Part shown: positions 1 through 5,944 of the stretch, one piece after another
How the letters are laid out: every line of letters starts with the position of its first letter
How positions within the stretch are numbered: the stretch's first letter is position 1
Source of the DNA: a virus
DNA length: 48,402 bases
Reading direction: 5' to 3' (one strand)
Virus record (IMG/VR): IMGVR_UViG_3300030339_000067
Location: 1-48,402 of that record
Position numbers and translations under genes: made by a program
The notes under the pieces: model-generated
Database searches by the model: none
Told to the model about the DNA's origin: nothing
The model's input: only the letters and a program-made list of their open reading frames with translations

Positions 1-70
1 ATTTACTAAGCAGTTGCTCATAAGACATTGAATCTATTTCTTGCTTAAGCTGCTTGGTCAAATTGCTCAC
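1..70 (-). CDS. Partial CDS, unknown protein (N-terminal 23 residues)
   Basis: A GTG codon at 68-70 opens a frame that stays open to the window edge. It reads M-S-N-L-T-K-Q-L-K-Q-E-I-D-S-M-S-Y-E-Q-L-L-S-K, hydrophilic and probably helical. A weak AGAGG-type ribosome binding site lies 6-7 nt before it, and a strong leftward promoter (109-137) points at it. The rest lies outside the window, so no function can be given. It is transcribed away from the + strand cluster starting at 296, making 71-295 a divergent control region. The promoter is clear; the protein is short and therefore uncertain. Confidence 0.5.
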   Translation of the reverse strand, partial: MSNLTKQLKQEIDSMSYEQLLSK

Positions 71-108
71 AGAATGCCTCTTTCTCTTTATTATTTATTC
101 GTTACCTT

Positions 109-137
109 ATTATAACACAAAATGAAAAGGATGTCAA
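109..137 (-). promoter_or_regulatory. Leftward sigma-A promoter
   Basis: On the - strand, TTGACA (132-137) and TATAAT (109-114) are separated by 17 bp, with a TG one base upstream of the -10. Both boxes are perfect consensus. The AAAAGATT block just upstream of the -35 recurs before the promoters at 5005-5033, 5736-5764 and 6392-6420. It drives the partial gene at 1-70. Confidence 0.85.
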
Positions 138-147
138 TAACAATCTT

Positions 148-169
148 TTTATCTACTTTTTTTTAACAA
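148..169 (-). repeat. Single inverted copy of the 22-bp iteron
   Basis: The - strand here reads TTGTTAAAAAAAAGTAGATA followed by AA, matching the 22-bp repeats at 817-904 and 1562-1640. It lies 10 bp upstream of the -35 box of the leftward promoter (132-137), about one helical turn. The protein encoded at 964-1557 may therefore also act on the left-end promoter. Confidence 0.7.
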
Positions 170-242
170 TTATCCTAAACAGAAAAAATAGCCAAAATCG
201 GAATAAGGACACGTAATTCTCGTAAATTCGTCGAAGTTCGAT

Positions 243-271
243 TTGACACTAATGAAAAATTATGTTACACT
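243..271 (+). promoter_or_regulatory. Rightward sigma-A promoter for the gene at 296
   Basis: TTGACA (243-248), a 17-bp spacer and TACACT (266-271), with an extended TG at 263-264. It lies 24 bp upstream of the start codon at 296, which is preceded by GGAGG (283-287). It is divergent from the promoter at 109-137. Confidence 0.8.
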
Positions 272-295
272 AAAGAAAAGAATGGAGGCGAGTAA

Positions 296-559
296 ATGTT
301 ACGGTATATAAGAACCAGATGTAAGAATTGTAGAAGTGAGAATTGTCCTACTCGCCCCATTGGTAGTTGGTGTACTGATTATGAAGGCTGCGAAAGAGAA
401 GTTGCAGGTATAGATGGAGATAAATACTTCTATTATATGTTTGAATTGCGGCCAGAATTACTCCAGCAAGGTGGGGCCGCAGACAAAGGTTTATGGATGG
501 AATTAGAAAATTTCTTATGGTATATAGATAATCAACCTAAAGGAGAAAGGTTTAGATAA
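296..559 (+). CDS. Hypothetical Cys-rich small protein
   Basis: Encodes 87 residues with a GGAGG site well placed before the ATG. The N-terminal third has five cysteines (residues 9, 12, 17, 26 and 32) in a CxxC-x4-C arrangement that could bind a metal. The C-terminal half is acidic and aromatic. It is the first gene of a short rightward cluster and is followed two bases later by the next start codon, suggesting translational coupling. No family was recognised. Confidence 0.7.
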   Translation: MLRYIRTRCKNCRSENCPTRPIGSWCTDYEGCEREVAGIDGDKYFYYMFELRPELLQQGGAADKGLWMELENFLWYIDNQPKGERFR

Positions 560-561
560 AT

Positions 562-855
562 ATGAAAATTGGAGATATAAGAGTTATTAAGTATAAAGCA
601 ACTTTTAGAGGAAAAATTATGTCTAGCGGAGAAATAGTAGAGAAAGAAAAAATGTTTACTCCTGTTTATTACTATAGTGTTCAAGAGCTTTTTCCGCATA
701 GTTATATAGATTTTGGAGAAGAGCCTTATACTTGGATAGAGAATTATAGTTTCACCGAATATGAGTGGAAGAACCTATTGCCGCAAGATAAGTTCGATTA
801 TACTAACTATGGCAAACTGTTAGGAAAAAGTAAGCAAACTGTTAAAAAAATGTAG
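562..855 (+). CDS. Hypothetical protein; 3' end embedded in iterons
   Basis: Encodes 97 residues, starting 2 nt after the preceding stop. The sequence is rich in Tyr, Lys and Glu, with no recognised domain, membrane segment or signal peptide. Its last codons (residues about 86-97) are formed by the first two 22-bp repeats of the array at 817-904, so the repeats have recruited or overlapped the coding end. It is probably co-transcribed from the promoter at 243-271. Confidence 0.7.
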   Translation: MKIGDIRVIKYKATFRGKIMSSGEIVEKEKMFTPVYYYSVQELFPHSYIDFGEEPYTWIENYSFTEYEWKNLLPQDKFDYTNYGKLLGKSKQTVKKM

Positions 856-904
856 ATAATCTGTTAAAAAAATGTAGATAGTTTGTTAAGAAAAAGTAGA
901 TAAT
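817..904 (+). repeat. Upstream iteron array: four tandem 22-bp direct repeats
   Basis: Units lie at 817-838, 839-860, 861-882 and 883-904, without spacers. The core is TGTTAANAAAANGTAGAT. The first unit is the most diverged and the second and third differ at one base. The array ends exactly at the -35 box (905-910) of the promoter for the winged-helix gene at 964. Repeats of 22 bp, two helical turns, touching an initiator promoter are the classic arrangement of theta-type iteron origins and also of autorepressor operators; the sequence alone does not decide which. Confidence 0.85.
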
Positions 905-933
905 TTGACACCTTTCAAAAATTATTGTATAAT
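905..933 (+). promoter_or_regulatory. Perfect consensus promoter of the winged-helix gene
   Basis: TTGACA (905-910), a 17-bp spacer and TATAAT (928-933). The -35 box abuts the last iteron, so a protein bound to the array would block or contact RNA polymerase. A GAAAGGAG ribosome binding site follows, ending a few bases before the ATG at 964. Confidence 0.88.
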
Positions 934-963
934 AGAATTACGATAATAGTAGAAAGGAGACTG

Positions 964-1557
964 ATGGGATTATCTATTAGACCAAATTCTAGGCAAATAC
1001 CTAGTAGTGTTGAGTATACTTCAGACAAACTCTATAATGATTTAATGTATGGATATTTGCAATCTATCAGTCTACCAATGAGAGATGGACGCAGATATGT
1101 AAATGCTAGTGATGTGAGTTTTGTGAAATTAGCTTCCGCGTTAAACATATCTAGACAAACTGCAAGTATGAGATTTAAGAATTTGCAAGATTTGTATTTA
1201 GTGGGATTGAAGAAGCTAAGTAAATTTGAATTACTATTAATTGGTAATGAGTTTGCTTATTTAGTTCCAAATGATGTATTAGTTAAATTAGTAGAGACAA
1301 ATACTCCGCATATTATTAGTATGTATGTAAGATTTTGTGAACTATCTTATAAACAAAATCAAATATTGTATCATACTAGCAAAATCAAAGAAGAAATTGG
1401 TATCTCTACTAATACAAGCAATAATTCTCATATTCTTATAGATGCTTTAGATGAACTTCAAGACTTAGGCTTACTAAAGCATAGAGATGAGAGAGTTACA
1501 AAGAAAGGAGTATGGAAAACAAAGAAGTATGTGACTGACATAACAAATATCCTATGA
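964..1557 (+). CDS. Winged-helix DNA-binding protein, candidate iteron-binding replication initiator or repressor
   Basis: Encodes 197 residues. The ATG at 964 is preferred over the frame opening at 925, because 925 overlaps the -10 box while 964 follows GAAAGGAG. Two helix-turn-helix-like parts are visible. Residues about 35-75 contain VKLASALNISRQTASMRF followed by a wing-like turn. Residues about 105-185 resemble a second winged helix (ISMYVRFCELSYKQNQIL, then LIDALDELQDLGLLKHRDE). Two tandem winged helices are known from plasmid and phage initiators, and the iteron arrays on both sides support a role at an origin or in autoregulation. It is shorter than typical Rep proteins, so a pure repressor remains possible. 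Confidence 0.7.
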   Translation: MGLSIRPNSRQIPSSVEYTSDKLYNDLMYGYLQSISLPMRDGRRYVNASDVSFVKLASALNISRQTASMRFKNLQDLYLVGLKKLSKFELLLIGNEFAYLVPNDVLVKLVETNTPHIISMYVRFCELSYKQNQILYHTSKIKEEIGISTNTSNNSHILIDALDELQDLGLLKHRDERVTKKGVWKTKKYVTDITNIL

Positions 1558-1561
1558 TAAA

Positions 1562-1640
1562 GTGTTAAAAAAAAGTAGATAAAATGTTAAAAAAATGTAG
1601 GTAGTTTGTTAAGAAAAGTCAATCTGTTAAAAAGACAGTT
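1562..1640 (+). repeat. Downstream iteron array (two full, two partial units)
   Basis: Units at 1562-1583 and 1584-1605 match the upstream array closely. Those at 1606-1623 and from 1624 are shortened and degenerate. Orientation is the same as upstream. The winged-helix gene is thus bracketed by binding-site-like arrays immediately before its promoter and 4 bp after its stop. Confidence 0.75.
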
Positions 1641-1657
1641 CATTTAATAATAGAGGC

Positions 1658-1719
1658 GATATAATTCATCATTTGCAGAACTTCGCCCTTCGGGCTCGTT
1701 CATCATGATGAAATATATC
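1658..1719. other. Long imperfect hairpin between iterons and the next operon
   Basis: The outer arms 1658-1672 and 1705-1719 match at 14 of 15 positions. Inside, GAAC/GTTC and GCCC/GGGC continue the stem towards a TTC loop near 1688-1690. It is followed by ordinary sequence rather than a T-run, so a terminator is unlikely. Next to iterons it could be a cruciform or single-strand initiation structure, or the leader of an RNA. There is no gene in 1641-1780. Confidence 0.6.
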
Positions 1720-1786
1720 TTACCGACTCGATTTAACTTTTATGATTTTAGGCTAGTCTTTGGAAGTAATTTCTAATCTTATTTAA

Positions 1787-1815
1787 TTGACAGAATAGAA
1801 AATTTGTGTTATAAT
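1787..1815 (+). promoter_or_regulatory. Consensus promoter of the five-gene operon 1889-3060
   Basis: TTGACA (1787-1792), a 17-bp spacer and TATAAT (1810-1815), with an extended TGT at 1807-1809. All elements are perfect. Confidence 0.88.
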
Positions 1816-1856
1816 ATAGTTATAATGAATCACCAATCTTATTGATTGTAACTATA
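1815..1856 (+). promoter_or_regulatory. Inverted repeat spanning the transcription start (operator or 5' UTR hairpin)
   Basis: TATAGTTA (1815-1822) pairs perfectly with TAACTATA (1849-1856), and AATC (1828-1831) with GATT (1844-1847). The left arm touches the -10 box, so as DNA it could be an operator. As RNA the hairpin would form only partly, because the first bases precede the expected start near 1822. Confidence 0.55.
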
Positions 1857-1888
1857 TAAATTGTTCCTTTTGAGAGAATAGGGAGACT

Positions 1889-2146
1889 ATGGATATTATT
1901 AAATTCACTAGAACCAAAGAAAATATGTGGGAAGTTAGCTTAGGTGAAAGTGTTGCTAAAGAAACTTGGTCTGATCCTATTCCTATAGATGATGACATGG
2001 GTATCTTAAAGAATCATGGATTAGCTATCTCTCCTATCTCTGGATGTGACTATAGTATTGAATTTATAGACAAAGGAATAGCAAAGATTGTATATAAAGC
2101 TCTATTACAAAATAGAACTGATATTCATAAGAATGGAGATTTTTAA
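1889..2146 (+). CDS. Hypothetical protein, first gene of operon
   Basis: Encodes 85 residues, with AGGGAG before the ATG. Mixed alpha/beta composition with no transmembrane segment or known motif. The stop codon overlaps the next start (TAATG). It heads an operon of five small genes read from the promoter at 1787. No family recognised. Confidence 0.72.
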   Translation: MDIIKFTRTKENMWEVSLGESVAKETWSDPIPIDDDMGILKNHGLAISPISGCDYSIEFIDKGIAKIVYKALLQNRTDIHKNGDF

Positions 2147-2370
2147 TGGCTAATATGGAAGAGTTAGGTAAAGCAACACTGGTTAGATATTTGAGGAATA
2201 TGACTGACCAAATTGAAGATGGGGACATAATGCCGCACATATTAGATGTAGAATCATTGAGAATTCCTGTTAATCTTGGTTACTCTTGTGGTTTTGTAGA
2301 GCCGATTTATCTTGATACTAATAGATGGAAAGCTACTCTTGTGTATACTGATAATAGTGCGGTGGGATAA
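2146..2370 (+). CDS. Hypothetical protein
   Basis: Encodes 74 residues. The start is fixed by a one-base overlap with the upstream stop, the usual sign of translational coupling. An N-terminal helix (MEELGKATLVRYLRNM) is followed by a beta-rich acidic part. No domain recognised. Second gene of the 1889-3060 operon. Confidence 0.7.
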   Translation: MANMEELGKATLVRYLRNMTDQIEDGDIMPHILDVESLRIPVNLGYSCGFVEPIYLDTNRWKATLVYTDNSAVG

Positions 2371-2604
2371 ATGGTAAAACTTCATACAGACATGACAGAT
2401 AGTGATTTTCTTAAATGGTTAGTTGAAAGATTAATTTATGTATATAAAGAAAATACTAATACTGATTTTGTTATTAGACTTAGAGATTTAGCTTGGTCTC
2501 TTGATGAACCTAATTATATTAATAGAAGTGATGAAAATGAAAGACATCCTAGAGATGAAGGAACGCATACTGCAGGGCCAGATAATGTGGAACAGGAGAA
2601 TTAA
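2371..2604 (+). CDS. Hypothetical protein
   Basis: Encodes 77 residues, starting directly after the preceding stop codon. The N-terminal half looks helical (DFLKWLVERLIYVYKENTN) and the C-terminal third is charged and probably disordered, rich in Asn, Asp, Glu and His. No family recognised. Third gene of the operon. Confidence 0.7.
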   Translation: MVKLHTDMTDSDFLKWLVERLIYVYKENTNTDFVIRLRDLAWSLDEPNYINRSDENERHPRDEGTHTAGPDNVEQEN

Positions 2605-2605
2605 A

Positions 2606-2782
2606 ATGAGTGAAGCAAAACATGTGTATAAATATACTGTAGAATTTTTTAGTCCTGTTGGAATAGGTAAAGATTTAATTAGAGAACAAATTGAAGAATA
2701 TTTTAGAGATGAAGTTATTCCTCTTGAAGAAGAAGAATGGGGACTTTCTGTTAGTGATATTTCTGTTGAGCAGGTAAAGTAG
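2606..2782 (+). CDS. Hypothetical acidic protein
   Basis: Encodes 58 residues from an ATG at 2606 preceded by AGGAG. A longer frame opening at 2501 is rejected because that upstream part lies inside the previous gene. Highly acidic near residues 39-45. The stop overlaps the next start (TAGTG). Fourth gene of the operon; function unknown. Confidence 0.7.
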   Translation: MSEAKHVYKYTVEFFSPVGIGKDLIREQIEEYFRDEVIPLEEEEWGLSVSDISVEQVK

Positions 2783-3060
2783 TGGAGATTAAATTAGAAG
2801 GTAAGATTTATATTACTATAGATGGAAAATGCTATGGTACTGAAGGTATGGAAGCTACTGATATAAGACATGATCATGGAGTTCCCTATGTTATAGCTAG
2901 GATTAAGATAAAAGAACCTAATGGTTTATATAAATGGGGGCAAAATCCTACTACTATTAATACTCACTCTTGTCTAGATAATGTAGTAAAACTAGGTAAT
3001 GGAAGTTATAGAGTAAGAAAATATAGTGGTAGGGGAATGTATAAGGCTCCTGGAGACTAA
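2782..3060 (+). CDS. Hypothetical basic protein, GTG start
   Basis: Encodes 92 residues. The GTG shares its G with the upstream TAG stop, so start and coupling are well defined. Composition suggests a small beta-rich fold with a basic C-terminus (GSYRVRKYSGRG). No recognised family. Last gene of the operon. Downstream, 3074-3088 forms a CTCCCT/AGGGAG hairpin without a T-run, a weak stop at best. Confidence 0.7.
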   Translation: MEIKLEGKIYITIDGKCYGTEGMEATDIRHDHGVPYVIARIKIKEPNGLYKWGQNPTTINTHSCLDNVVKLGNGSYRVRKYSGRGMYKAPGD

Positions 3061-3263
3061 AATGTTAACAAATCTCCCTAATAGGGAGGGTGTGGAGGAC
3101 TAGTCCCTATCAACTTTCACTTTAATTTTTTACCGTATTCGTCTCCTTTTTGAAATACTTTTCTCCTCTCTAATATAGATAATTCTAATCTCATTTCCAA
3201 TTTCTAAGGTAAACTACCTCTTGGGTATACTGATGCACATTTTATTAAAATTTAGGAGGCTTT
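3061..3263. other. Intergenic region with one short hairpin
   Basis: Apart from the hairpin at 3074-3088, the stretch is C/T-rich and holds no open frame. A TATACT at about 3225 lies 30-40 bp before the next gene but lacks a convincing -35 box, so no promoter is claimed. Confidence 0.4.
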
Positions 3264-3551
3264 ATGACAATGGAAAAGATTTACATTGCCTATGCTCTTG
3301 TTTTAGACAATGAAAATAAGGTTAAACAGGAGATATTCTGCGGAGCCTTCTTCAGTAGACCTAATGCTTATAAGAATATACAAGCTATGATGGAGATGTC
3401 TGGGGATGCTAAATATATACCCCAAGTCCGCATAGCTGAGGTTTTAGATTCAGATAATAATGACCCTGCTACTTGGAACATACATCATATAGATAATCTT
3501 ACTATTGAGTCTAGTCCAATTAAACTTGAAGATACAGAATCAAAAGTATAA
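3264..3551 (+). CDS. Hypothetical protein in a single-gene unit
   Basis: Encodes 95 residues, with AGGAGG 6 nt before the ATG. Beta-rich N-terminus (KIYIAYALVLDNE) and acidic C-terminus; no recognised domain. A strong terminator (3556-3595) follows immediately, separating this last AT-rich gene from the GC-rich block. Confidence 0.72.
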   Translation: MTMEKIYIAYALVLDNENKVKQEIFCGAFFSRPNAYKNIQAMMEMSGDAKYIPQVRIAEVLDSDNNDPATWNIHHIDNLTIESSPIKLEDTESKV

Positions 3552-3555
3552 AAAT

Positions 3556-3595
3556 AAGCCCTAGTCTTTTATAGACTAGGGCTTTCTGTTATTTC
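3556..3595 (+). terminator. Rho-independent terminator
   Basis: Perfect 11-bp stem, AAGCCCTAGTC (3556-3566) with its complement at 3574-3584, a 7-nt loop and the T-rich tail TCTGTTATTT. It ends the 3264 gene and insulates it from the promoter at 3643. Confidence 0.9.
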
Positions 3596-3642
3596 GGGAA
3601 TTTTAGAAAAAAAGATTCAATAACTAAAGTCGAAGAAAAAAC

Positions 3643-3671
3643 TTGACATTGTGCAGGTTTTGTGGTATAAT
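3643..3671 (+). promoter_or_regulatory. Strong promoter opening onto a non-coding region
   Basis: TTGACA (3643-3648), a 17-bp spacer and TATAAT (3666-3671), both perfect. The expected start, about 3678, falls one or two bases before a 9-bp perfect hairpin at 3680-3706. No protein gene follows on this strand. Confidence 0.85.
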
Positions 3672-3678
3672 CGTAGCT

Positions 3679-4572
3679 AGACCACCTGCTTCGAAGACAG
3701 GTGGTCGTTGTCATAGGGACGATTCGAACCTCACACCTCGTTTATAGTATGCACCATACACCACTACCACTACCAAGCTGCGGGATATAGTCCTTCGATC
3801 CCTTCATTTTTATCATCAGGATCTCGAAGGAAGCACCCAATAAGATATGTTTTCCGACCTTTTCTACTCTTTGCGGAACCTGAGTTTGTGCTAGGCTTCT
3901 ATCTTAAGCTAAAAGTCAGGGGAACGAAGCTGTGCTTTCCTGAGGTAGCTATTCCTCAAGCAGTAACTGAGCCGCATTTAAAGTCGTAGGCTAATTGACT
4001 CACTTAGAGTTCCCTTTTCGCACTAATAGGTGGCAGCCAAGGCTCAATATATGGCTATTCGCTGCTGCTCACGCGTCCAAACCGCATTGGGGCCTGATTC
4101 TTCATCCCTATCCCAAGCTTACTGGCGGTTGCTGGGTCCATAATTAGTATCCCAACTCTTTATAATGGAGATTCACTCACAAGATCCACTTTAACGGGTA
4201 GATCAGTCCGTAGGCTGCGGGTGGACCTGACTTCCCACATTTAACGCTGAAAGCCTATCGCGCACCTTTAATACTATATCCTGCGGGCCTCCCATTTGGC
4301 CAGCGATCAGGATGCGTTTTTTCTTAACCGGTGAAGGCGCTACCCTACCATGCCCATAGGCTGCAGCCAGACTGTGAGCCACATTCAACGCAGTTTACTC
4401 TTCGCGCACCTTTTCTCTCAAGAGTGTGCGGATTCAAGGACCGCACTTCAAAGCCAAGCCTGTCAAGTTACTTGGGACTCTTGATGATCCTTCCCGGGGA
4501 AACATCAGCTTTCCTTAACCTCCATAATCTAAACCCTTTTCGTCTCAGGTCTATAGGAGAGGACGTTGATGG
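3679..4572 (+). ncRNA. Candidate large structured non-coding RNA (about 0.9 kb)
   Basis: Begins with GACCACCTG/CAGGTGGTC (3680-3688 with 3698-3706). Further stems seen: the CCTTCG-containing hairpin about 3792-3831; a domain closed by GGGAAC/GTTCCC (about 3919 and 4009); AACCGC with GCGGTT enclosing TTGGG/CCCAA (about 4079-4131); ATCCTG/CAGGAT enclosing GGCC/GGCC (about 4278-4315); CGCGCAC/GTGTGCG near 4403-4430, which needs a G-U pair on the + strand; and GTGCGG/CCGCAC near 4426-4446. Frames at 4203-4388 (-) and 4331-4576 (+) look spurious. Size, phage context and structure recall the ornate large RNAs (GOLLD, ROOL), but no consensus could be tested. No terminator was found, so the 3' end is a guess. 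Transcription on the - strand is not excluded. Confidence 0.5.
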
Positions 4573-4758
4573 TTAATATATTGCAAGAACTTCATACTCG
4601 ATAATGCCATAACCCATAGACTTTGCGAGCCTACCAAGAGCATCACCGAGAGTCTTTGCTGGAATATTGAAGATATTTGTCATGCGGAACTTCACCCAAG
4701 AGTTAGGGTCTCCGCAAGACAAATCCCACTCTGTGACGAGGATTTTATACTCATGCAT
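4573..4758 (-). CDS. Hypothetical protein
   Basis: Encodes 61 residues with a helical C-terminal half (KTLGDALGRLAKSMGYG). Start and upstream stop overlap (TAATG), so it is translationally coupled to the gene at 4758-4964 and shares its promoter at 5005-5033. No family recognised. It ends right against the structured region at 3679-4572, with no visible terminator. Confidence 0.65.
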   Translation of the reverse strand: MHEYKILVTEWDLSCGDPNSWVKFRMTNIFNIPAKTLGDALGRLAKSMGYGIIEYEVLAIY

Positions 4759-4964
4759 TAGTCGAGTACCTCATCCAAGTCTACAATTACGAGGCAACCC
4801 TCAATGGCGTAGAATGCACGACCAGTAAGTGTCATAGCGATAAAGACTGTGCCGATACCTGTGGCTGCATGAACACCATCAGGGAGTCGAACGAAATCAT
4901 CACCTTCAAGATTAATCGGAGTGAATGAGCCAGGACATGGCATTACGTAGAAGACCTCGCGCAT
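4758..4964 (-). CDS. Hypothetical protein
   Basis: Encodes 68 residues from an ATG at 4962-4964 preceded by GAGG. A longer frame to 5060 runs through the promoter and is rejected. The sequence is beta-rich and hydrophobic in the middle (TGIGTVFIAMTLTGRAF) and ends acidic (VIVDLDEVLD). First gene of a two-gene leftward operon. No family recognised. Confidence 0.65.
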   Translation of the reverse strand: MREVFYVMPCPGSFTPINLEGDDFVRLPDGVHAATGIGTVFIAMTLTGRAFYAIEGCLVIVDLDEVLD

Positions 4965-5004
4965 GGTATTCCTCATTTCTTTCTTTTGTTTTTTTCTATA
5001 TCTT

Positions 5005-5033
5005 ATTATAACACATTTTTGAAAAGTTGTCAA
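5005..5033 (-). promoter_or_regulatory. Consensus leftward promoter
   Basis: On the - strand, TTGACA (5028-5033), a 17-bp spacer and TATAAT (5005-5010) with upstream TGT. Two bases beyond the -35 begins the left arm of the long inverted repeat 5036-5152. Drives 4964-4573. Confidence 0.87.
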
Positions 5034-5035
5034 TG

Positions 5036-5152
5036 AAAATCTTTTAAGTTGACTTCTCAAATTTTTTTGAAAAGGCTCAGTTGAATGGCCATCCAGAGCT
5101 GAGACAACGGCGGGTTACGCGTCACCACTGAGAAGCCAACTTAAAAGATTTT
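5036..5152. repeat. Long-armed inverted repeat with two inner hairpins
   Basis: Arms 5036-5059 and 5129-5152 are complementary at 23 of 24 positions. Between them lie CTCAG/CTGAG (about 5077-5104) and a hairpin around GGTTACGCGTCACC (about 5113-5126), giving a three-way-junction layout. The left arm abuts the -35 box of the leftward promoter. It could be a 3' UTR RNA structure of the gene at 5299-5694 or a DNA element of the promoter. Confidence 0.65.
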
Positions 5153-5156
5153 ATAT

Positions 5157-5286
5157 CAGCAGGAGTGCGGATGATCGTTCCGCCCCATTACTCTGTCGCA
5201 AACTGGACCTGCTGGTATAATTAAATTGTAGGGTACCGATCTCCTACTCCCGGAAAGTCTCTTCTATGACTTCGTGTCATATCCGG
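5157..5286. other. Structured 3' region of the 5299 gene
   Basis: No gene. CAGCAGG (5157-5163) pairs with CCTGCTG (5208-5214) and encloses GCGGA/TCCGC. Separately, TATGAC/GTCATA (5265-5281) is enclosed by CCGGA/TCCGG (5250-5286). On the - strand these follow the stop of the gene at 5299 directly. No T-run marks them as terminators. Confidence 0.5.
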
Positions 5287-5298
5287 CCCATATTGTAA

Positions 5299-5694
5299 TT
5301 ACTCCTTGGGCTTACGCTTCTTGGTAAGCACGACTTCGAACTTATCTCCACCAATTTCGAAAGCAATCATTCGCTCGATATTGGTAATAGTGACATTCTC
5401 AACGTGCTCAGTGCCCGTGATGAATTCAGAAAGGGCAGCAATAACTGCACGCTTAACGAGATCGGGCTTGCGCTCTGGAGCCTTGTGGGCAACTTTCTCC
5501 CCCGTTGCCTTAGCACCAGTGCCTGCGGCCTTAGCCTTAACTGTCATGGCGACAATCTCATCGTTAGTAATGAAGTCATTGTCTGACAGGTAGAGGTCAA
5601 TAGCTTCCTGACGAGTGATGCCGAGATTGTGCATGCTGGTGTCAATGAAGTTGTCAGGGATGTTGATATTCTTACCATCGAGATCGTAGCGCAT
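5299..5694 (-). CDS. Conserved phage-type hypothetical protein
   Basis: Encodes 131 residues, with AAAGGAG before the ATG at 5692-5694. The N-terminus (MRYDLDGKNINIPDNFID, then LGITRQEAIDLYLSDND) has a layout often met in phages of Gram-positive bacteria: a short beta-hairpin followed by a helix. An Ala/Lys-rich linker (residues about 52-75) leads to a second alpha/beta part and a basic tail (TKKRKPKE). Function unknown. It has its own promoter (5736-5764), and long inverted repeats flank it on both sides. Confidence 0.7.
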   Translation of the reverse strand: MRYDLDGKNINIPDNFIDTSMHNLGITRQEAIDLYLSDNDFITNDEIVAMTVKAKAAGTGAKATGEKVAHKAPERKPDLVKRAVIAALSEFITGTEHVENVTITNIERMIAFEIGGDKFEVVLTKKRKPKE

Positions 5695-5735
5695 GCGGCA
5701 GCTCCTTTTTAGATTTTTCTTTTTTCGTTATCTCT

Positions 5736-5764
5736 ATTATAACATATTTTTTATTTTTTGTCAA
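5736..5764 (-). promoter_or_regulatory. Consensus leftward promoter
   Basis: On the - strand, TTGACA (5759-5764), a 17-bp spacer and TATAAT (5736-5741) with TGT before it. The AAAAGATTTT block upstream of the -35 is shared with the promoter at 5005-5033. Drives the gene at 5694-5299. Confidence 0.87.
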
Positions 5765-5776
5765 ACAAAATCTTTT

Positions 5777-5867
5777 AAGTTAGCTTTTTAGCCGTTAGTT
5801 CCACTGAGTCGCGACTCGTGGCGGGATGGCCTGTCCCTTGTAGAACTAAGGGCCAAAAAACTAACTT
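5777..5867. repeat. Long-armed inverted repeat, three-way-junction layout
   Basis: Arms 5777-5793 and 5851-5867 match at 15 of 17 positions. The stem continues inward as TTAGTTC/GAACTAA (about 5795-5801 and 5843-5849). Two hairpins sit inside: GAGTC/GACTC (about 5806-5817) and GGGA/TCCC (about 5823-5837). It lies between the stop of the gene at 5945 and the -35 of the next promoter, the same position as 5036-5152. Confidence 0.65.
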
Positions 5868-5944
5868 ATCTTTGTGGAGAGGCTGGACCTGGAGCCTGCC
5901 TATTTAATCCTCGGACTTCGGAGGAACCTCTCGGTTAAGATAAC

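Noticed and set aside
817-1640. Direct repeats considered as a CRISPR array.
   Set aside because: Units are contiguous without unique spacers and are only 22 bp long; they fit iterons or operators.
3710-3800. tRNA-like segments on the - strand (AGCTTGGTAG as in a D-loop, GGTTCGAATC as in a T-loop).
   Set aside because: A D-stem can be drawn, but the T-stem has mismatches, no anticodon stem-loop forms and the acceptor ends do not pair. At most a degenerate or mimic element.
3800-3835. CTGATGA on the - strand suggesting a hammerhead ribozyme.
   Set aside because: It is the loop of a simple hairpin; the required GAAA core and three-stem layout are absent.
4203-4576. Open frames at 4203-4388 (-) and 4331-4576 (+).
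   Set aside because: Poor ribosome binding sites, odd composition and overlap with many RNA stems; judged chance frames in the structured region.
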